Assembly: GCA_024278855.1 (NCBI GenBank)
Contig: JAJRSJ010000005.1
Coordinates: 1-64,000, forward strand
From: Alphaproteobacteria bacterium
Lineage (GTDB): Bacteria; Pseudomonadota; Alphaproteobacteria; Caulobacterales; Maricaulaceae
DNA: 64,000 bases
Reading direction: 5' to 3'
The notes beneath the pieces were generated by a model, which had not been told where the DNA came from, made no database searches, and was given only the letters and a program-made list of their open reading frames with translations. The position numbers were made by a program, and so were the translations under genes. Positions 9,553 through 20,400 of this stretch are shown one piece after another. How positions within the stretch are numbered: position 1 is the stretch's first letter; each line of letters begins with the position of its first letter.

Positions 9553-11282
9553 TTAGTCCCCTGTTTAAATTTATTGTGCGGATCATAAACCACATCGCCG
9601 TTCATAATCGTGACCAAGATTTTGGTTCGTTTGATATGTGATATTGGTAGCGAAAATATATCTTTATCCAATACCGCCATATCAGCATATTTACCCGCTT
9701 CCAAAGACCCAGTTAAATCGTCCTGACCCAGTAATTTGGCGCTGTCAATTGTCATCATAGCCACGGCGGCATTCACACCGGGTCCGGTTTCACCGCTCCG
9801 GCTTAAAATGTGTCCAATTTTAACCAGTGGTGATAATTCGTCTGCGTCCCAATCGCTACTGATGGTTATGGGTGCGTTGGCTGACATCAATGCGTCCAGA
9901 GGAACAAGCCCGTTCACACGACCCCCTATCACCCTCTTGTAAAATGCTATGGTTTGCGGATCAAATGTGCTGGGGGTCATTTGTAGATCAGCAGTTACAC
10001 CCAGAGCCGCAAATCTGGCATGGTCGGCGGGTGCGGCGAGAAAAATATGGGTAAGTCTATGGCGGTTTGCGCTGAGCCCATTGGCTTTTTGCGCCGCCTC
10101 TACGGCGTCCAAAGCCAGACCTACACCCCGATCACCTACGGCGTGAAAATGCAAGCTAAACCCGGCCGCGTCCAGACGCCGGGCATAGGCAAATAAATCC
10201 GGTTTTGAAAAATATTCAAACCCGTATTTGCCGGCAACACCAAAATCTTGCGCATATGGTTCGTATAAAGCCGCCGTACCCAGGCTCAATATGCCGTCCA
10301 CATAGATTTTAACCTGGTTAAATTTGGCTAGATTGTTTTTGTTAGATATCTTGAGCGTTATTAGGTGGGCAATTTGTTCATCAATATCTCTGTCGGGAAA
10401 CACATAAAGCCCATTGCTGGCCCGTACCGTTAAGACCCCCTCCTTTTCCGCCCTTATCCAGGCCAAATGATGACCCCGGGGCCAATACCCGCCCGCGTCG
10501 CTGACCGAGGTAATGCCGTGCGCGGCCAGGGTTTTCAGCGCCGTGCGCAGGGCTAAATAATTCACCTCTCTATTGGCCTTGGTCGGGGGCAAGGCGGCGG
10601 TGCGCAAAACCTGTTGGGCATTTTCGTAAACAATACCCGTCGGGCGGCCATCCGCATTTCTGTCAATAATCCCGCCGGGCGGGTTCCCGGTCATTGTGTC
10701 ATAGCGGACAGCTTTTAACGCCGGACTATTGGCCCAAGCCCCATGGCCGAGATTATCAAGAATAAGTGCAGGTTTGTCAGGGAAAAGACCGTCGAGGAAA
10801 TCAACAGGCATGGCAATTTGCTCTAGCAAGTCCGGCATTGATACCCCTGCCCCGATAAACCAGTCGGCGGCGGATTGATCAAATGCGCAAGTGGCTATTT
10901 CATTTTTGTATTGTTTGGGTGTGCCAAACTCTGATAAAACACAGCGTCCTTCATTGATGCCGGCCTCTAGAGCATGCAGGTGAACATCATGAAAGCCCGG
11001 CAACACGATAGCCCCGCCCAGATCAATAATTTTCGCCCCGGTTTTGGCGGCAATTTCCGCGTCTTCATTGCCCCCAACCCAGAGAATTTTCCCGGACGTG
11101 TCATAGGCGAGCGCGTCTGCGGTTGGCTGGGCGTCATTCATCGTATATATTTTACCACCAACTAACACAGTCACGGGGTTTTCCGTAACTGGTGCGGCAG
11201 TAGATTTGATGACAATTTCGCCCTCACCTCTAGCGGAACACGCGCACAGAAGCACCAAAAAAGAGGCGGTAATAAATTTCAC
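9549..11282 (-). CDS. Amidohydrolase_3 family lipoprotein (YtcJ-like)
   Basis: A 577-residue metal-dependent hydrolase. The N-terminus MKFITASFLVLLCACSA carries a lipobox (LCAC), so the protein is probably an outer- or inner-membrane lipoprotein. FHDVHLHALEAG (HxH metal motif, near residue 100), FSLHFHAVGDRGVGLALDA, ISSDWDADELSPL and the C-terminal GKYADMAVLDKD strand are typical of the amidohydrolase_3 group. Substrate unknown. The start is GTG at 11282, overlapping the TGA of the upstream NifU-like gene (GTGA), which implies translational coupling. The position between an Fe-S scaffold gene and yidD is not explained by the predicted function. Confidence 0.88.
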   Translation of the reverse strand: MKFITASFLVLLCACSARGEGEIVIKSTAAPVTENPVTVLVGGKIYTMNDAQPTADALAYDTSGKILWVGGNEDAEIAAKTGAKIIDLGGAIVLPGFHDVHLHALEAGINEGRCVLSEFGTPKQYKNEIATCAFDQSAADWFIGAGVSMPDLLEQIAMPVDFLDGLFPDKPALILDNLGHGAWANSPALKAVRYDTMTGNPPGGIIDRNADGRPTGIVYENAQQVLRTAALPPTKANREVNYLALRTALKTLAAHGITSVSDAGGYWPRGHHLAWIRAEKEGVLTVRASNGLYVFPDRDIDEQIAHLITLKISNKNNLAKFNQVKIYVDGILSLGTAALYEPYAQDFGVAGKYGFEYFSKPDLFAYARRLDAAGFSLHFHAVGDRGVGLALDAVEAAQKANGLSANRHRLTHIFLAAPADHARFAALGVTADLQMTPSTFDPQTIAFYKRVIGGRVNGLVPLDALMSANAPITISSDWDADELSPLVKIGHILSRSGETGPGVNAAVAMMTIDSAKLLGQDDLTGSLEAGKYADMAVLDKDIFSLPISHIKRTKILVTIMNGDVVYDPHNKFKQGTK

Positions 11283-11704
11283 GGCTTTGCGGCTTCTACA
11301 GCGGCGAGAACCGCATCAAAGGCTAGCATGGTCGAGGTATGGCGGGCCGGATAATTGGCCACATCCGACAACAAAGCCAATTTTGCAAACCGGCCCTTTG
11401 GCGGCGCGGCACTTTGTTTAAGCATGGCATATAGATCGTCCCGCGCCATTTGGATGTCCGCCGGGTTGGCACCAATGACGCTCCCAGCCAAAATAGCCGC
11501 CGCCGCCTGCCCCAACGCGCAAGCTTGCAAGCGTTGGGCGAAATCCGTCACCATCCCGTTCTCTATACACACATCAATTTCGACCCAAGAGCCGCATAAT
11601 TTGGCCACCTTGCGGGCCGTACCGTCCGGGGCGTCCAACCGACCCACATGGGAAATATTCGCCGCCAGCGTCAAAACATCCGTATTATAAAGTCCGTCAA
11701 TCAT
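11279..11704 (-). CDS. NifU/IscU-like iron-sulfur cluster assembly scaffold protein
   Basis: A 141-residue protein of the alphaproteobacterial IscU/NifU-N-like group. KLCGSWVEIDV and LQACALGQAAAAIL carry two conserved cysteines; the third family position, after YPARHTS, is Ser/Thr rather than Cys, as in other members of this divergent group that end in YPARHxSTxLxF. It therefore may not build clusters like true IscU. It is the first gene of the overlapping operon with the amidohydrolase, yidD and thrS, and is divergent from ccrM. Confidence 0.85.
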   Translation of the reverse strand: MIDGLYNTDVLTLAANISHVGRLDAPDGTARKVAKLCGSWVEIDVCIENGMVTDFAQRLQACALGQAAAAILAGSVIGANPADIQMARDDLYAMLKQSAAPPKGRFAKLALLSDVANYPARHTSTMLAFDAVLAAVEAAKP

Positions 11705-11791
11705 AGGGTTTGTTTACGCTCGGCTTGGCATGAGTGCAAATACTGTTTGTCGCGCATCAAGGATTATTGGCCAGAAAGAATATGGCCTACA

Positions 11792-11839
11792 TTAAACTTT
11801 TATGAATCTTTTGGCGCAACTTTGACCTTTGACTGATTC
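11792..11839 (+). promoter_or_regulatory. ccrM leader: CtrA-like box and two GANTC sites
   Basis: TTAA-N7-TGAA (11792-11806) matches the CtrA consensus TTAA-N7-TTAA with one mismatch. GAATC (11804-11808) and GATTC (11835-11839) are two GANTC sites within 70 bases of the ccrM start. In Caulobacter the ccrM promoter is activated by CtrA and its leader holds two GANTC sites, so the layout suggests the same cell-cycle feedback. The CtrA box is degenerate and its use is inference. Confidence 0.55.
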
Positions 11840-11858
11840 GTTTGCATAGGCGGCGTGA

Positions 11859-12977
<1,119 letters not shown>

Positions 12978-13124
12978 AGTAGAGGTACGTTTATTGCCAA
13001 TCCTTGATTTTACCTACGCAAAACATCGGCGCGACTGTACTTGATTGTACTTTTGCTCTCATACATCCACGAGAACCACACCTGAAATATACTTGTTTGA
13101 AGTTTAAACCCAAAGAGTATTTTC

Positions 13125-14216
13125 ATGTCCACATCTTTCACGAGCCCAAATTTAAAACTCCCCTATATCGCCCCGGCACAGGCCCAGAAACATGTGACCG
13201 TCAATGAAGCCTTGCGCAAGTTGGACGCGGTTGTGCAATTGTCTGTGCTTGACAAGGATTTGGCCACGCCACCGCCGTCCCCGGCACAGGGAGACCGTTA
13301 TATCATCGCCGCAAATGCTACGGGTGATTGGCTAGGGGCTGATCTCACAATTGCCGCCTACCAGGACGGCGCATGGGCGCACATCACACCCCAGACAGGT
13401 TGGGCCGCTTATGTTCAAGACGAAAGCACCAATTATCAATTTGACGGCGCGGCATGGGTCGCAATAACATTTGGCACTCTCAACAATGGGGACGATGTTG
13501 TTTTTGGCACGTTAGGCATTGGCGGGGCCACCGCCAACGCAACCAATATTTTGTCTTTTAACGGGGCTGCCGCCTTGTTTAATAATGCGGGCAACGGCAT
13601 TCAATTAAAGCTGAATAAAAATCTCACATCAGATACGGCCAGTTTTTTGTTCCAAACCGGATTTAGCGGGCGGGCCGAGATCGGGCTAGCGGGTGATGAT
13701 GATTTCCATTTCAAAGTTAGCCCGGATGGAGCCAGTTGGGCCAATGCACTCGTTATAGATAATTCAACGGGGGGAATAACAATGGCAGAGGGGCTAAATT
13801 TACAGTCTAGACTTCATGTAACTACGCCCGCAGGTATAACTACGTCAATCCGCATACAACGGGCAGCGACAGGTATATGGGACCAAGGAATAAGCTCTAC
13901 AAACCAATTCTTTATTAGAGACGTGTTTTCGAGTGGGAACCCCATTCCTTTCCTTATAGACCAAGAAGCCCCATCAAACACATTTATCATAAAAAACACT
14001 GGCTATGTAGGCCTAGGCACCCCCTTACCAACCACAAAGCTTGACGTGGACGGCCCCATACGGTGTAAATCTTACACCGTCGCTGCACTTCCGTCAGCTT
14101 CAGCCAATGGGGCCGGGTCTATGATATATGTGACCGACGAAACCGGGGGTGCGGTTTTGGCGTTTTCGGACGGCACGAATTGGTTGCGGGTCACAGACCG
14201 GGCGGTGGTTTCATAA
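13125..14216 (+). CDS. DUF2793 domain protein (phage tail/GTA-associated)
   Basis: A 363-residue protein. The first 115 or so residues (LKLPYIAPAQAQKHVTVNEA, GDRYIIAANATGDWLG, AYQDGAWAHITPQTGW) are a DUF2793 module, a domain seen in prophage and gene-transfer-agent structural regions. The rest is repetitive beta-rich sequence ending in SMIYVTDETGGAVLAFSDGTNWLRV, as in tail-fibre tips. No signal peptide and no other phage gene is near, so it is a lone structural-type gene between ccrM and mutY. The stretch around 13760-14040 is visibly richer in A/T than the first third, which suggests a mosaic origin. Its last 6 bases overlap the end of mutY on the other strand. Confidence 0.78.
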   Translation: MSTSFTSPNLKLPYIAPAQAQKHVTVNEALRKLDAVVQLSVLDKDLATPPPSPAQGDRYIIAANATGDWLGADLTIAAYQDGAWAHITPQTGWAAYVQDESTNYQFDGAAWVAITFGTLNNGDDVVFGTLGIGGATANATNILSFNGAAALFNNAGNGIQLKLNKNLTSDTASFLFQTGFSGRAEIGLAGDDDFHFKVSPDGASWANALVIDNSTGGITMAEGLNLQSRLHVTTPAGITTSIRIQRAATGIWDQGISSTNQFFIRDVFSSGNPIPFLIDQEAPSNTFIIKNTGYVGLGTPLPTTKLDVDGPIRCKSYTVAALPSASANGAGSMIYVTDETGGAVLAFSDGTNWLRVTDRAVVS

Positions 14217-15311
14217 CCGCGCCGCTTTGGCAATCGCTTTGCGCATAAGGCTTGGCAGGGCGTAATCATCCAGCCTGTTGACATCAGCAGAAATGGCAAA
14301 ACCGCTAGAGCGCACCTGAGCTGTAAACACAGTCAAATATAAGGTAAAGTGCGTAAACACATGTACAATTTCCCCTTCAATAGGCTGCCAATCCCCCTTG
14401 AGCGGAGCTTGGGACAGCCATGTCTCGACATTCGGTTTGCCCACACTCCAGTCCGTTCCCGGTAATTCCATCATGCCGCCGAGCAAGCCTTTATCCGGAC
14501 GCCGCCTTAACCAGATATAGCCGTCCTGCTCCACATAAAACACGGCCCCGTAGCGGCTTGGCCGTTCGGGTTTAGGCTTGCGTTTAGGGTAATTCTCCGG
14601 GTCGCCTGTCGCAAAGGCAAGGCAATGACCCTGCCACGGGCATAGATTACATTTCGGGTTTTTCGGCTTGCAGATATGTGCACCCAAATCCATCAAACCC
14701 TGGGCGTAATCACCGGGGTGACCCAAATATGATCCAACATGTGATCCAGAATGTGAGAATGCACCTGCCAATGTTGCCGCCAGATTTCGGAGCACCGGCT
14801 TGGCTTTTGGTAATTTCTCCTGCACACGGAATATCCTTGAAATTACCCGCTCCACATTACCGTCCACCACATTGCTAGCTTCCTTGTAACAAATAGCGGC
14901 AATGGCGGCGGCGCTATAGGGGCCGATCCCCGGCAGTTTCAATAATTCAGCTTCGGTCTTTGGAAACACGCCATTATAATCGGCACAAATTATTTGCGCA
15001 CATTTATGCAAGTTTCGCGCTCTGGCATAATAGCCTAGCCCGGCCCACGCACCCATAATATCGTCTCGCGGGGCCGCTGCCAAATCCTGCACACCTGGCC
15101 ATTTATCCAAAAACTTATACCAATAGGCCGCCGCCGCGTTCGTGGTGGTTTGCTGGCACATAATTTCTGACAGCCAAACCTTATAGGGATCAACGGCGCG
15201 GCCAGCGGCGCGGTCTTCGGGCCTGATGCGCCACGGCAATGTCCTGTCTTGCTGGACGTACCAGTCCAGTAATTCGCCGCACATAGCCTGTAGTTGTTGC
15301 GAAGTTTTCAT
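14211..15311 (-). CDS. mutY: A/G-specific adenine DNA glycosylase MutY
   Basis: A 366-residue base-excision repair enzyme that removes A opposite 8-oxoG. It has the helix-hairpin-helix LPGIGPYSAAAIAAI with the catalytic region NVVDGNVERVISRIF. The Fe-S ligands are C-x6-C-x2-C-x5-C (CKPKNPKCNLCPWQGHC), and a C-terminal NUDIX-like domain recognises 8-oxoG (GGMMELPGTDW). I chose the ATG at 15311; the longer frame begins at a TTG inside the divergent DUF721 gene. A 12-bp repeat produces SHSGSHVGSYLG after the Ala-rich linker. Neighbour order mutY-DUF721-dsbA-smc is conserved in related bacteria. Confidence 0.95.
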   Translation of the reverse strand: MKTSQQLQAMCGELLDWYVQQDRTLPWRIRPEDRAAGRAVDPYKVWLSEIMCQQTTTNAAAAYWYKFLDKWPGVQDLAAAPRDDIMGAWAGLGYYARARNLHKCAQIICADYNGVFPKTEAELLKLPGIGPYSAAAIAAICYKEASNVVDGNVERVISRIFRVQEKLPKAKPVLRNLAATLAGAFSHSGSHVGSYLGHPGDYAQGLMDLGAHICKPKNPKCNLCPWQGHCLAFATGDPENYPKRKPKPERPSRYGAVFYVEQDGYIWLRRRPDKGLLGGMMELPGTDWSVGKPNVETWLSQAPLKGDWQPIEGEIVHVFTHFTLYLTVFTAQVRSSGFAISADVNRLDDYALPSLMRKAIAKAARL

Positions 15312-15346
15312 GGTAATATGACTGGACGTTTGCTCGGTTTTTGGCA

Positions 15347-15907
15347 ATGATAAACTTTATGGATGATCTGCGTACACAAGATAGCTTAAAAGCCCGCGCC
15401 GCACGCGGCAATGTGTTGGACTATTTGCAGAAAAACCGGGGCCGCAAGCAATACCGCCCCCCCCCAAGCGCAGCCAAAGCCGTAAACCGTGTATTACGCC
15501 CCCTGTCCAAAAAATTCGGCCCTGGTATTAACGGCCTGCGCACACATTGGTCAGAAATTATCGGCGAACGCTGGGCGGCTCTATCCAAACCCATTGCCCT
15601 GCGCGGTGCCAAAGGGGCTAAAACATTGATCATAGAGGCCAAAGGCCCGGCTAGCGCCATGCTGCAGGCACAGTCGGCGCAGCTCTTGGGTAAGATCAAC
15701 CAATTCCTCGGCGCCAAGAGCATCACAAAAATTATAGTCAAGCAAGGCCGCATCCAAGCGCGAGAAAGCGGCAATCTAGCTGCAACACCCCCTCATAAGC
15801 ATGGGCAAAAAAACATACCCACGGAAATTATACCCACAGATGGGGAAAATAGTTTACAAGCCGCACTAGACAAATTGGGATCAATCGTTAAATCCCGTAA
15901 AACCTGA
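15347..15907 (+). CDS. DUF721 (DciA-like) protein
   Basis: A 186-residue basic protein. The core WSEIIGERWAALSKPIALRG and LIIEAKGPASAMLQAQSAQLLGKINQFLG is the DUF721 domain; DciA proteins of this family load the replicative helicase DnaB in bacteria without DnaC. The N-terminal 45 residues are Arg/Lys-rich and the C-terminus is probably disordered. The ATG at 15347 was chosen over a TTG two codons upstream; a further ATG lies at 15359. It is divergent from mutY and 13 bases before a DsbA-like gene. Confidence 0.85.
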   Translation: MINFMDDLRTQDSLKARAARGNVLDYLQKNRGRKQYRPPPSAAKAVNRVLRPLSKKFGPGINGLRTHWSEIIGERWAALSKPIALRGAKGAKTLIIEAKGPASAMLQAQSAQLLGKINQFLGAKSITKIIVKQGRIQARESGNLAATPPHKHGQKNIPTEIIPTDGENSLQAALDKLGSIVKSRKT

Positions 15908-15920
15908 ACAAGGCAAACTT

Positions 15921-16628
15921 ATGAAATTCGTCAAAATTATTGTATGTGGTATTGCACTTATGGCAATTGGCCGGTTTGCCACGGCGCAAACCGCCCATGA
16001 CCATGATAATGACAATGAACATACACATGAAACCCAACATCCGCCCCTGCCAACCGAAGGCGTCTATTCTGAACTGGACACCGACCATGTGATCGGCGCC
16101 CCCATGGCGCCCGTGACCATGATTATTTATGCTTCCGTGACCTGCCCACATTGTGCCAGTTGGTTTAACTCGATCTGGCCAGATATAAAGAAAAATTATG
16201 TAGAAAAAAGCGAGTTGCGGGTGATCTTGCGCGAATTCCCTACGGCCCCTTCAAATATAGCCGTTATCGGGTTTCAAATCGCCAATTGTGCGCCAGAAGA
16301 CCAATATTTCGCCATGCTTGAACACCAATTTGCCGAGCAGGAGAACATTTTCAAAGCCCTGCGGGCCAATCAAGCCAAGGAAAAATATCTGGAAATCGCC
16401 AAAAAAGCGGGGCTAGCCGATGAAGCCGCTATGAATAAATGCCTTAGCAATCCCGCCGGGATCGAGCGCATCAACGCCGCCATGTTATTATCCCAAGCCG
16501 CCGGTATCAAGTCCGTACCAAATTTGATCATTGACGGGAAAGTTTACAAGGGTGGTCTGGATTATCTGCCCTTGTCCAAATATTTGGACAGCCTTGCCAA
16601 ACGCGGGTACTCAGCCGTGCCTAGATAA
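15921..16628 (+). CDS. DsbA-family thiol:disulfide oxidoreductase, periplasmic
   Basis: A 235-residue protein with an N-terminal signal peptide (about 23 residues, ending in ATAQ) and a His-rich segment before the thioredoxin fold. The active site is CPHC in ASVTCPHCASWF, and the cis-proline loop is in KSVPNLIIDGKVYKGGLDYL. It belongs to the thioredoxin_4/DsbA group with the helical insert (QIANCAPEDQYFAM). It should handle disulfides of exported proteins. It is followed by a paralog. Confidence 0.9.
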   Translation: MKFVKIIVCGIALMAIGRFATAQTAHDHDNDNEHTHETQHPPLPTEGVYSELDTDHVIGAPMAPVTMIIYASVTCPHCASWFNSIWPDIKKNYVEKSELRVILREFPTAPSNIAVIGFQIANCAPEDQYFAMLEHQFAEQENIFKALRANQAKEKYLEIAKKAGLADEAAMNKCLSNPAGIERINAAMLLSQAAGIKSVPNLIIDGKVYKGGLDYLPLSKYLDSLAKRGYSAVPR

Positions 16629-16741
16629 TTAAGTATAAGCAATAAGCTAGGGACTGTGTTATTTTAAATCTATCCACACCCATTCGTTAGCAAAACCTTT
16701 ATAATTCCTTGCCATTAAGGCGTAAATTGAGAGAGTAGACC

Positions 16742-17449
16742 ATGTTTATAAATTCACGATTCGATTCGTTTGCAAAAACGACCATTTTGATTACCGCTAG
16801 CGCCCTATTGTTTGGGGCCTGTTCTGGTGATAGCGCCGCCCCCACATCCGGGGCTGTCTCTGGCGAGCGCACGTCCTATGAAATTACTGGCGATCATGCT
16901 TTGGGCAATCCTGATGCTAAAGTGACCATTGTTGAATATGCCTCCGTGACCTGCGGGGCTTGCGGCAATTGGCACACGAATGTATGGCCCGAGCTTAAAT
17001 CCACATATGTCGACACCGGCAAAGTTCGTTTTGTGTACCGGGAATTTCCCACGGGCGTTGTAAATTTAGCCAATGTCGGGCATCTCTTGGCCAATTGTGC
17101 TGGCGAGGATAAATCTTTCGGACTGATTGATGTGCAAATGAAACGTCAAAGACAGATCATAAATTCGGCTGATGTCAAAGGCGAATATGTCGCCTTGGCC
17201 AAATCGGCCGGCATGAATGAAGCCGCCTTTGACGCCTGCATGGCCGATCAGGAAAAAATAGACCGATTGAAGAAAGTGGCAGATGATGCCAGCAATGCCG
17301 GTGTAACCGGAACCCCGACATTTTTCATCAATGGCAAAAAAGAGCAAATGTTCGTTATCGAAGATTTCCACAAAAAGCTTGCGCCATTATTAGGCGAAGA
17401 TACGCCTACACTTGCCGACAAAGCGGCTGAAGAACCGGTTGAAGAATAA
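16742..17449 (+). CDS. DsbA-family lipoprotein, paralog of the preceding gene
   Basis: A 235-residue DsbA-like protein with a lipobox (LLFGAC, Cys at residue 27), so it is probably membrane-anchored in the periplasm. The active site is CGAC in ASVTCGACGNWH, and GVTGTPTFFINGKKEQ holds the cis-proline. It shares the layout of the upstream gene (NPDAKVTIVEYASVTC, YREFPTG, LLANCAGEDKSFGLI), indicating tandem duplication. SMC starts 8 bases downstream, the usual order in this group of bacteria. Confidence 0.92.
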   Translation: MFINSRFDSFAKTTILITASALLFGACSGDSAAPTSGAVSGERTSYEITGDHALGNPDAKVTIVEYASVTCGACGNWHTNVWPELKSTYVDTGKVRFVYREFPTGVVNLANVGHLLANCAGEDKSFGLIDVQMKRQRQIINSADVKGEYVALAKSAGMNEAAFDACMADQEKIDRLKKVADDASNAGVTGTPTFFINGKKEQMFVIEDFHKKLAPLLGEDTPTLADKAAEEPVEE

Positions 17450-17457
17450 GGATATAT

Positions 17458-20400
17458 ATGGGGTCTTTGCGTTTTAATCATATAAAACTGGTCGGGTTCA
17501 AATCCTTTGTTGAACCGACTATTTTTGAGATTAAACCGGGCCTTACGGGGGTTGTCGGGCCGAACGGCTGTGGCAAATCCAATCTACTTGAGGCCATACG
17601 TTGGGTCATGGGGGCCAATTCCGCCAAAGCCATGCGCGGCAAGGCCATGGATGATGTAATCTTTTCCGGCACCAAAACCCGCCCGGCCCGTAATCTGGCC
17701 AGCGTCACATTAGAAATCGACAATTCGGCCCGTATGGCACCGTCCATGTTTAACGACAATGAAGTGCTGGAGGTAACCCGCACCATTACCAAAGGCGCAG
17801 GCTCCAAATATCAGGTCAACGGCCAAACGGTCAGAGCCAAAGACGTACAGCTTTTGTTTGCCGATGCCTCCACCGGTGCCAACTCCCCTGCCCTGGTGCG
17901 CCAAGGCCAAATTAGTGAGTTGATCTCGGCCAAGCCGGAAACCCGCCGCAAAATTCTGGAAGAAGCCGCCGGCATTTCCGGCCTGCACACGCGGCGCCAC
18001 GAAGCGGAATTGCGCCTAAGAGCCGCCGAGACCAATCTAGACAGACTTGAAGACATATTAAGCCAGATCGAAAGCCAGCTCCTCAGCCTGCGCCGCCAAT
18101 CGAGACAGGCCGCACGCTTCAAACGCCTGGCCGGAGAAATTCGTGAATACCGCACATTACTATGGCTGAAACGTTGGCAACAAGCTTTGCAAGCCCTTGA
18201 GCTTTCTACCACCGAACTCAAAGACAGCGAAATAAAAGTCGCCGAATTAACCTCGCAAGTCACCGTACTGACCACGCAAGTCACAGAAATTTCCGCCAAA
18301 CTGGAGCCCCACCGCGAAGAACAAATCGTCGCTGCCGCCATTTGCGGGCGGCTCAATGCGGCCAAGGAAGCTTTGGATAATGATGCTCAGGCGGCCAAGT
18401 CGGAGATTAACAAACTCGAAGCCCGCCTCGCCCACCTCAAAGGCGATATTGAGCGCGAAGCAAACATTGTGGTTGATGCGGACGCGGCTTGCGAGAGACT
18501 GGCAAGTGAATTGTCCGAATTGCAAGCACAAGGAGACACCGGTGCCGCCTTGAAAACCGCGCAAAAATCCGCCCACACAGCCATAGAAGCCCGCAGCAAA
18601 TTGGAAGATCAGGTCGCAGACTTAACCAAAAAAACCGCCTTGCAAGCGGCGGGGCATGCCAGTGCAGTCCGTGAATGCGAGCGCCTTTCCGGGCAAAAGT
18701 CCCGCCTTGAGCAGGATATCGAAACGGCTATTGCCGCACTTTCTGAATTGGAAAATACGGCGGAAACTTCTGGTAATGACAACTTGTTCGCCGCCGCATT
18801 GGACAGTGCCCAGGCTGCGCTCATCAATGCCAAAGAACACGAACAAGCCACCATATTGGCCAGAGAAGATGCGGCAAAACGCGAACGCGATCTGCACGAT
18901 AAATTTAGCACAGCCCGGCGCAATGTCTCCGATCTGGAAGCCGAACACAAAGCGTTATCGCGCATTATCAGCGCTGGCAGCGGCGAACAAAACTGGGAAG
19001 CTGTACTTGAATCCGTCGGTACTAAAAAGGGTTATGAAACCGCATTGGCTGCCGCACTGGGCGATGATCTTGACGCGGGCCTGGAAACTGGCTCACCCTT
19101 GCACTGGCAAGGAGCGCATACGCCGGACGCGCAACTGCCCGCAGGCATTAAATCTTTGGCGAATTATGTGGCCGCACCCAATGCGCTGGCCGCACGTCTT
19201 AGCCAAATCGGTGTGGTTGAAACCGCCGACGGTAAAGCCAAATCGAAACATCTCGCGCCGGGCCAACGTCTGGTCAGCCTGCGGGGTGATCTGTGGCGCT
19301 GGGACGGGTTTGTCTCGTCTGGCGAGGTTAAATCCGTAGCCGCCGTGAAATTGGAAAACAAAAACCGCTTGATCGAGATTGAGGATGCATTGGAAGATGT
19401 GCGCAAAGCCGCCTCTCGCACCGAAGCCGAATGGCAAGCGGCGCAAACGGCCCGCAGCCAAACGAATGAAGCGGCGCGAAATGCCCGCCAAGTTCTGCCA
19501 GACTTGGAGGCCGAAGACCGCGCTGCCCGTGCGACCCTTAACACTTTTGAGAACGATCAAGCCCGCAAGGCCGAGCAAAAAAACAGTTTACAAGACCGAT
19601 TAGCCCGGCGCAAGTTTGAGCTTTTGGAAACACAAACCGCACTTGAAAGCGCCAACAAAATACTGGCGGAAGCCCAGACCGATGAGGCTCTGGAAGGTCA
19701 GCTTGAAGACTTGCGGATAACACTACAAACCGCCCGCGATGCGGCTGATGAGGCTAGCGCCCAATACCGCAGTCTTAAAAACGAAGCCCAGGCCCGCGCC
19801 GCCCGCCTTGGTGCCGTAGAACAAGACCTCAAAGACTGGCAAGGCCGGGGCGCTCATGCCAAACAGCGCATCACCTCCTTACAAGGCCGCGAGGCGGAAA
19901 CCGCTATGGCGCTAACCGCCGCCAATGACAGCCCGGACGAATTTGCCAAACGCCAACAAACATTACTGTCTGATTTAAACAATGCCGAACAGCGGCGCAA
20001 AAATGCCAGTGATGATTTGGCCGAGATTGAGAATATTTTACGCGAAGTGGACGGTAATTTACGCGCTACCGAGCGCGACCTTGGCCAAGCTCGCGAAGAC
20101 CGCGCCGCCGCCGAGGCCCGCAAAACGGCTGCCAATGAACGCAAACAGGAAATCAATGCCCGCATTTTGGAAAACCTATCCTGCGAACCCACAGACTTGA
20201 AAAGCCAATTGGAAGAGTTAAGCCCAGACAGTACTCCTGGCAGCACCTTGTCCGAACCTGATATAGAGCGCAAATTGGAACGCCTGAACCGGGAGCGGGA
20301 AAATCTGGGCGGAGTAAATTTACGCGCCGACGAGGAAGCCGCCGAGCAAGAACAGCGTTTGTCTGCCATGAATGATGAACGCCAGGATTTACTGGCGGCA

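Noticed and set aside
18656-19339. Plus-strand 227-codon frame inside smc
   Set aside because: Frame shadow within the coiled-coil region of smc; composition is driven by the smc codons.
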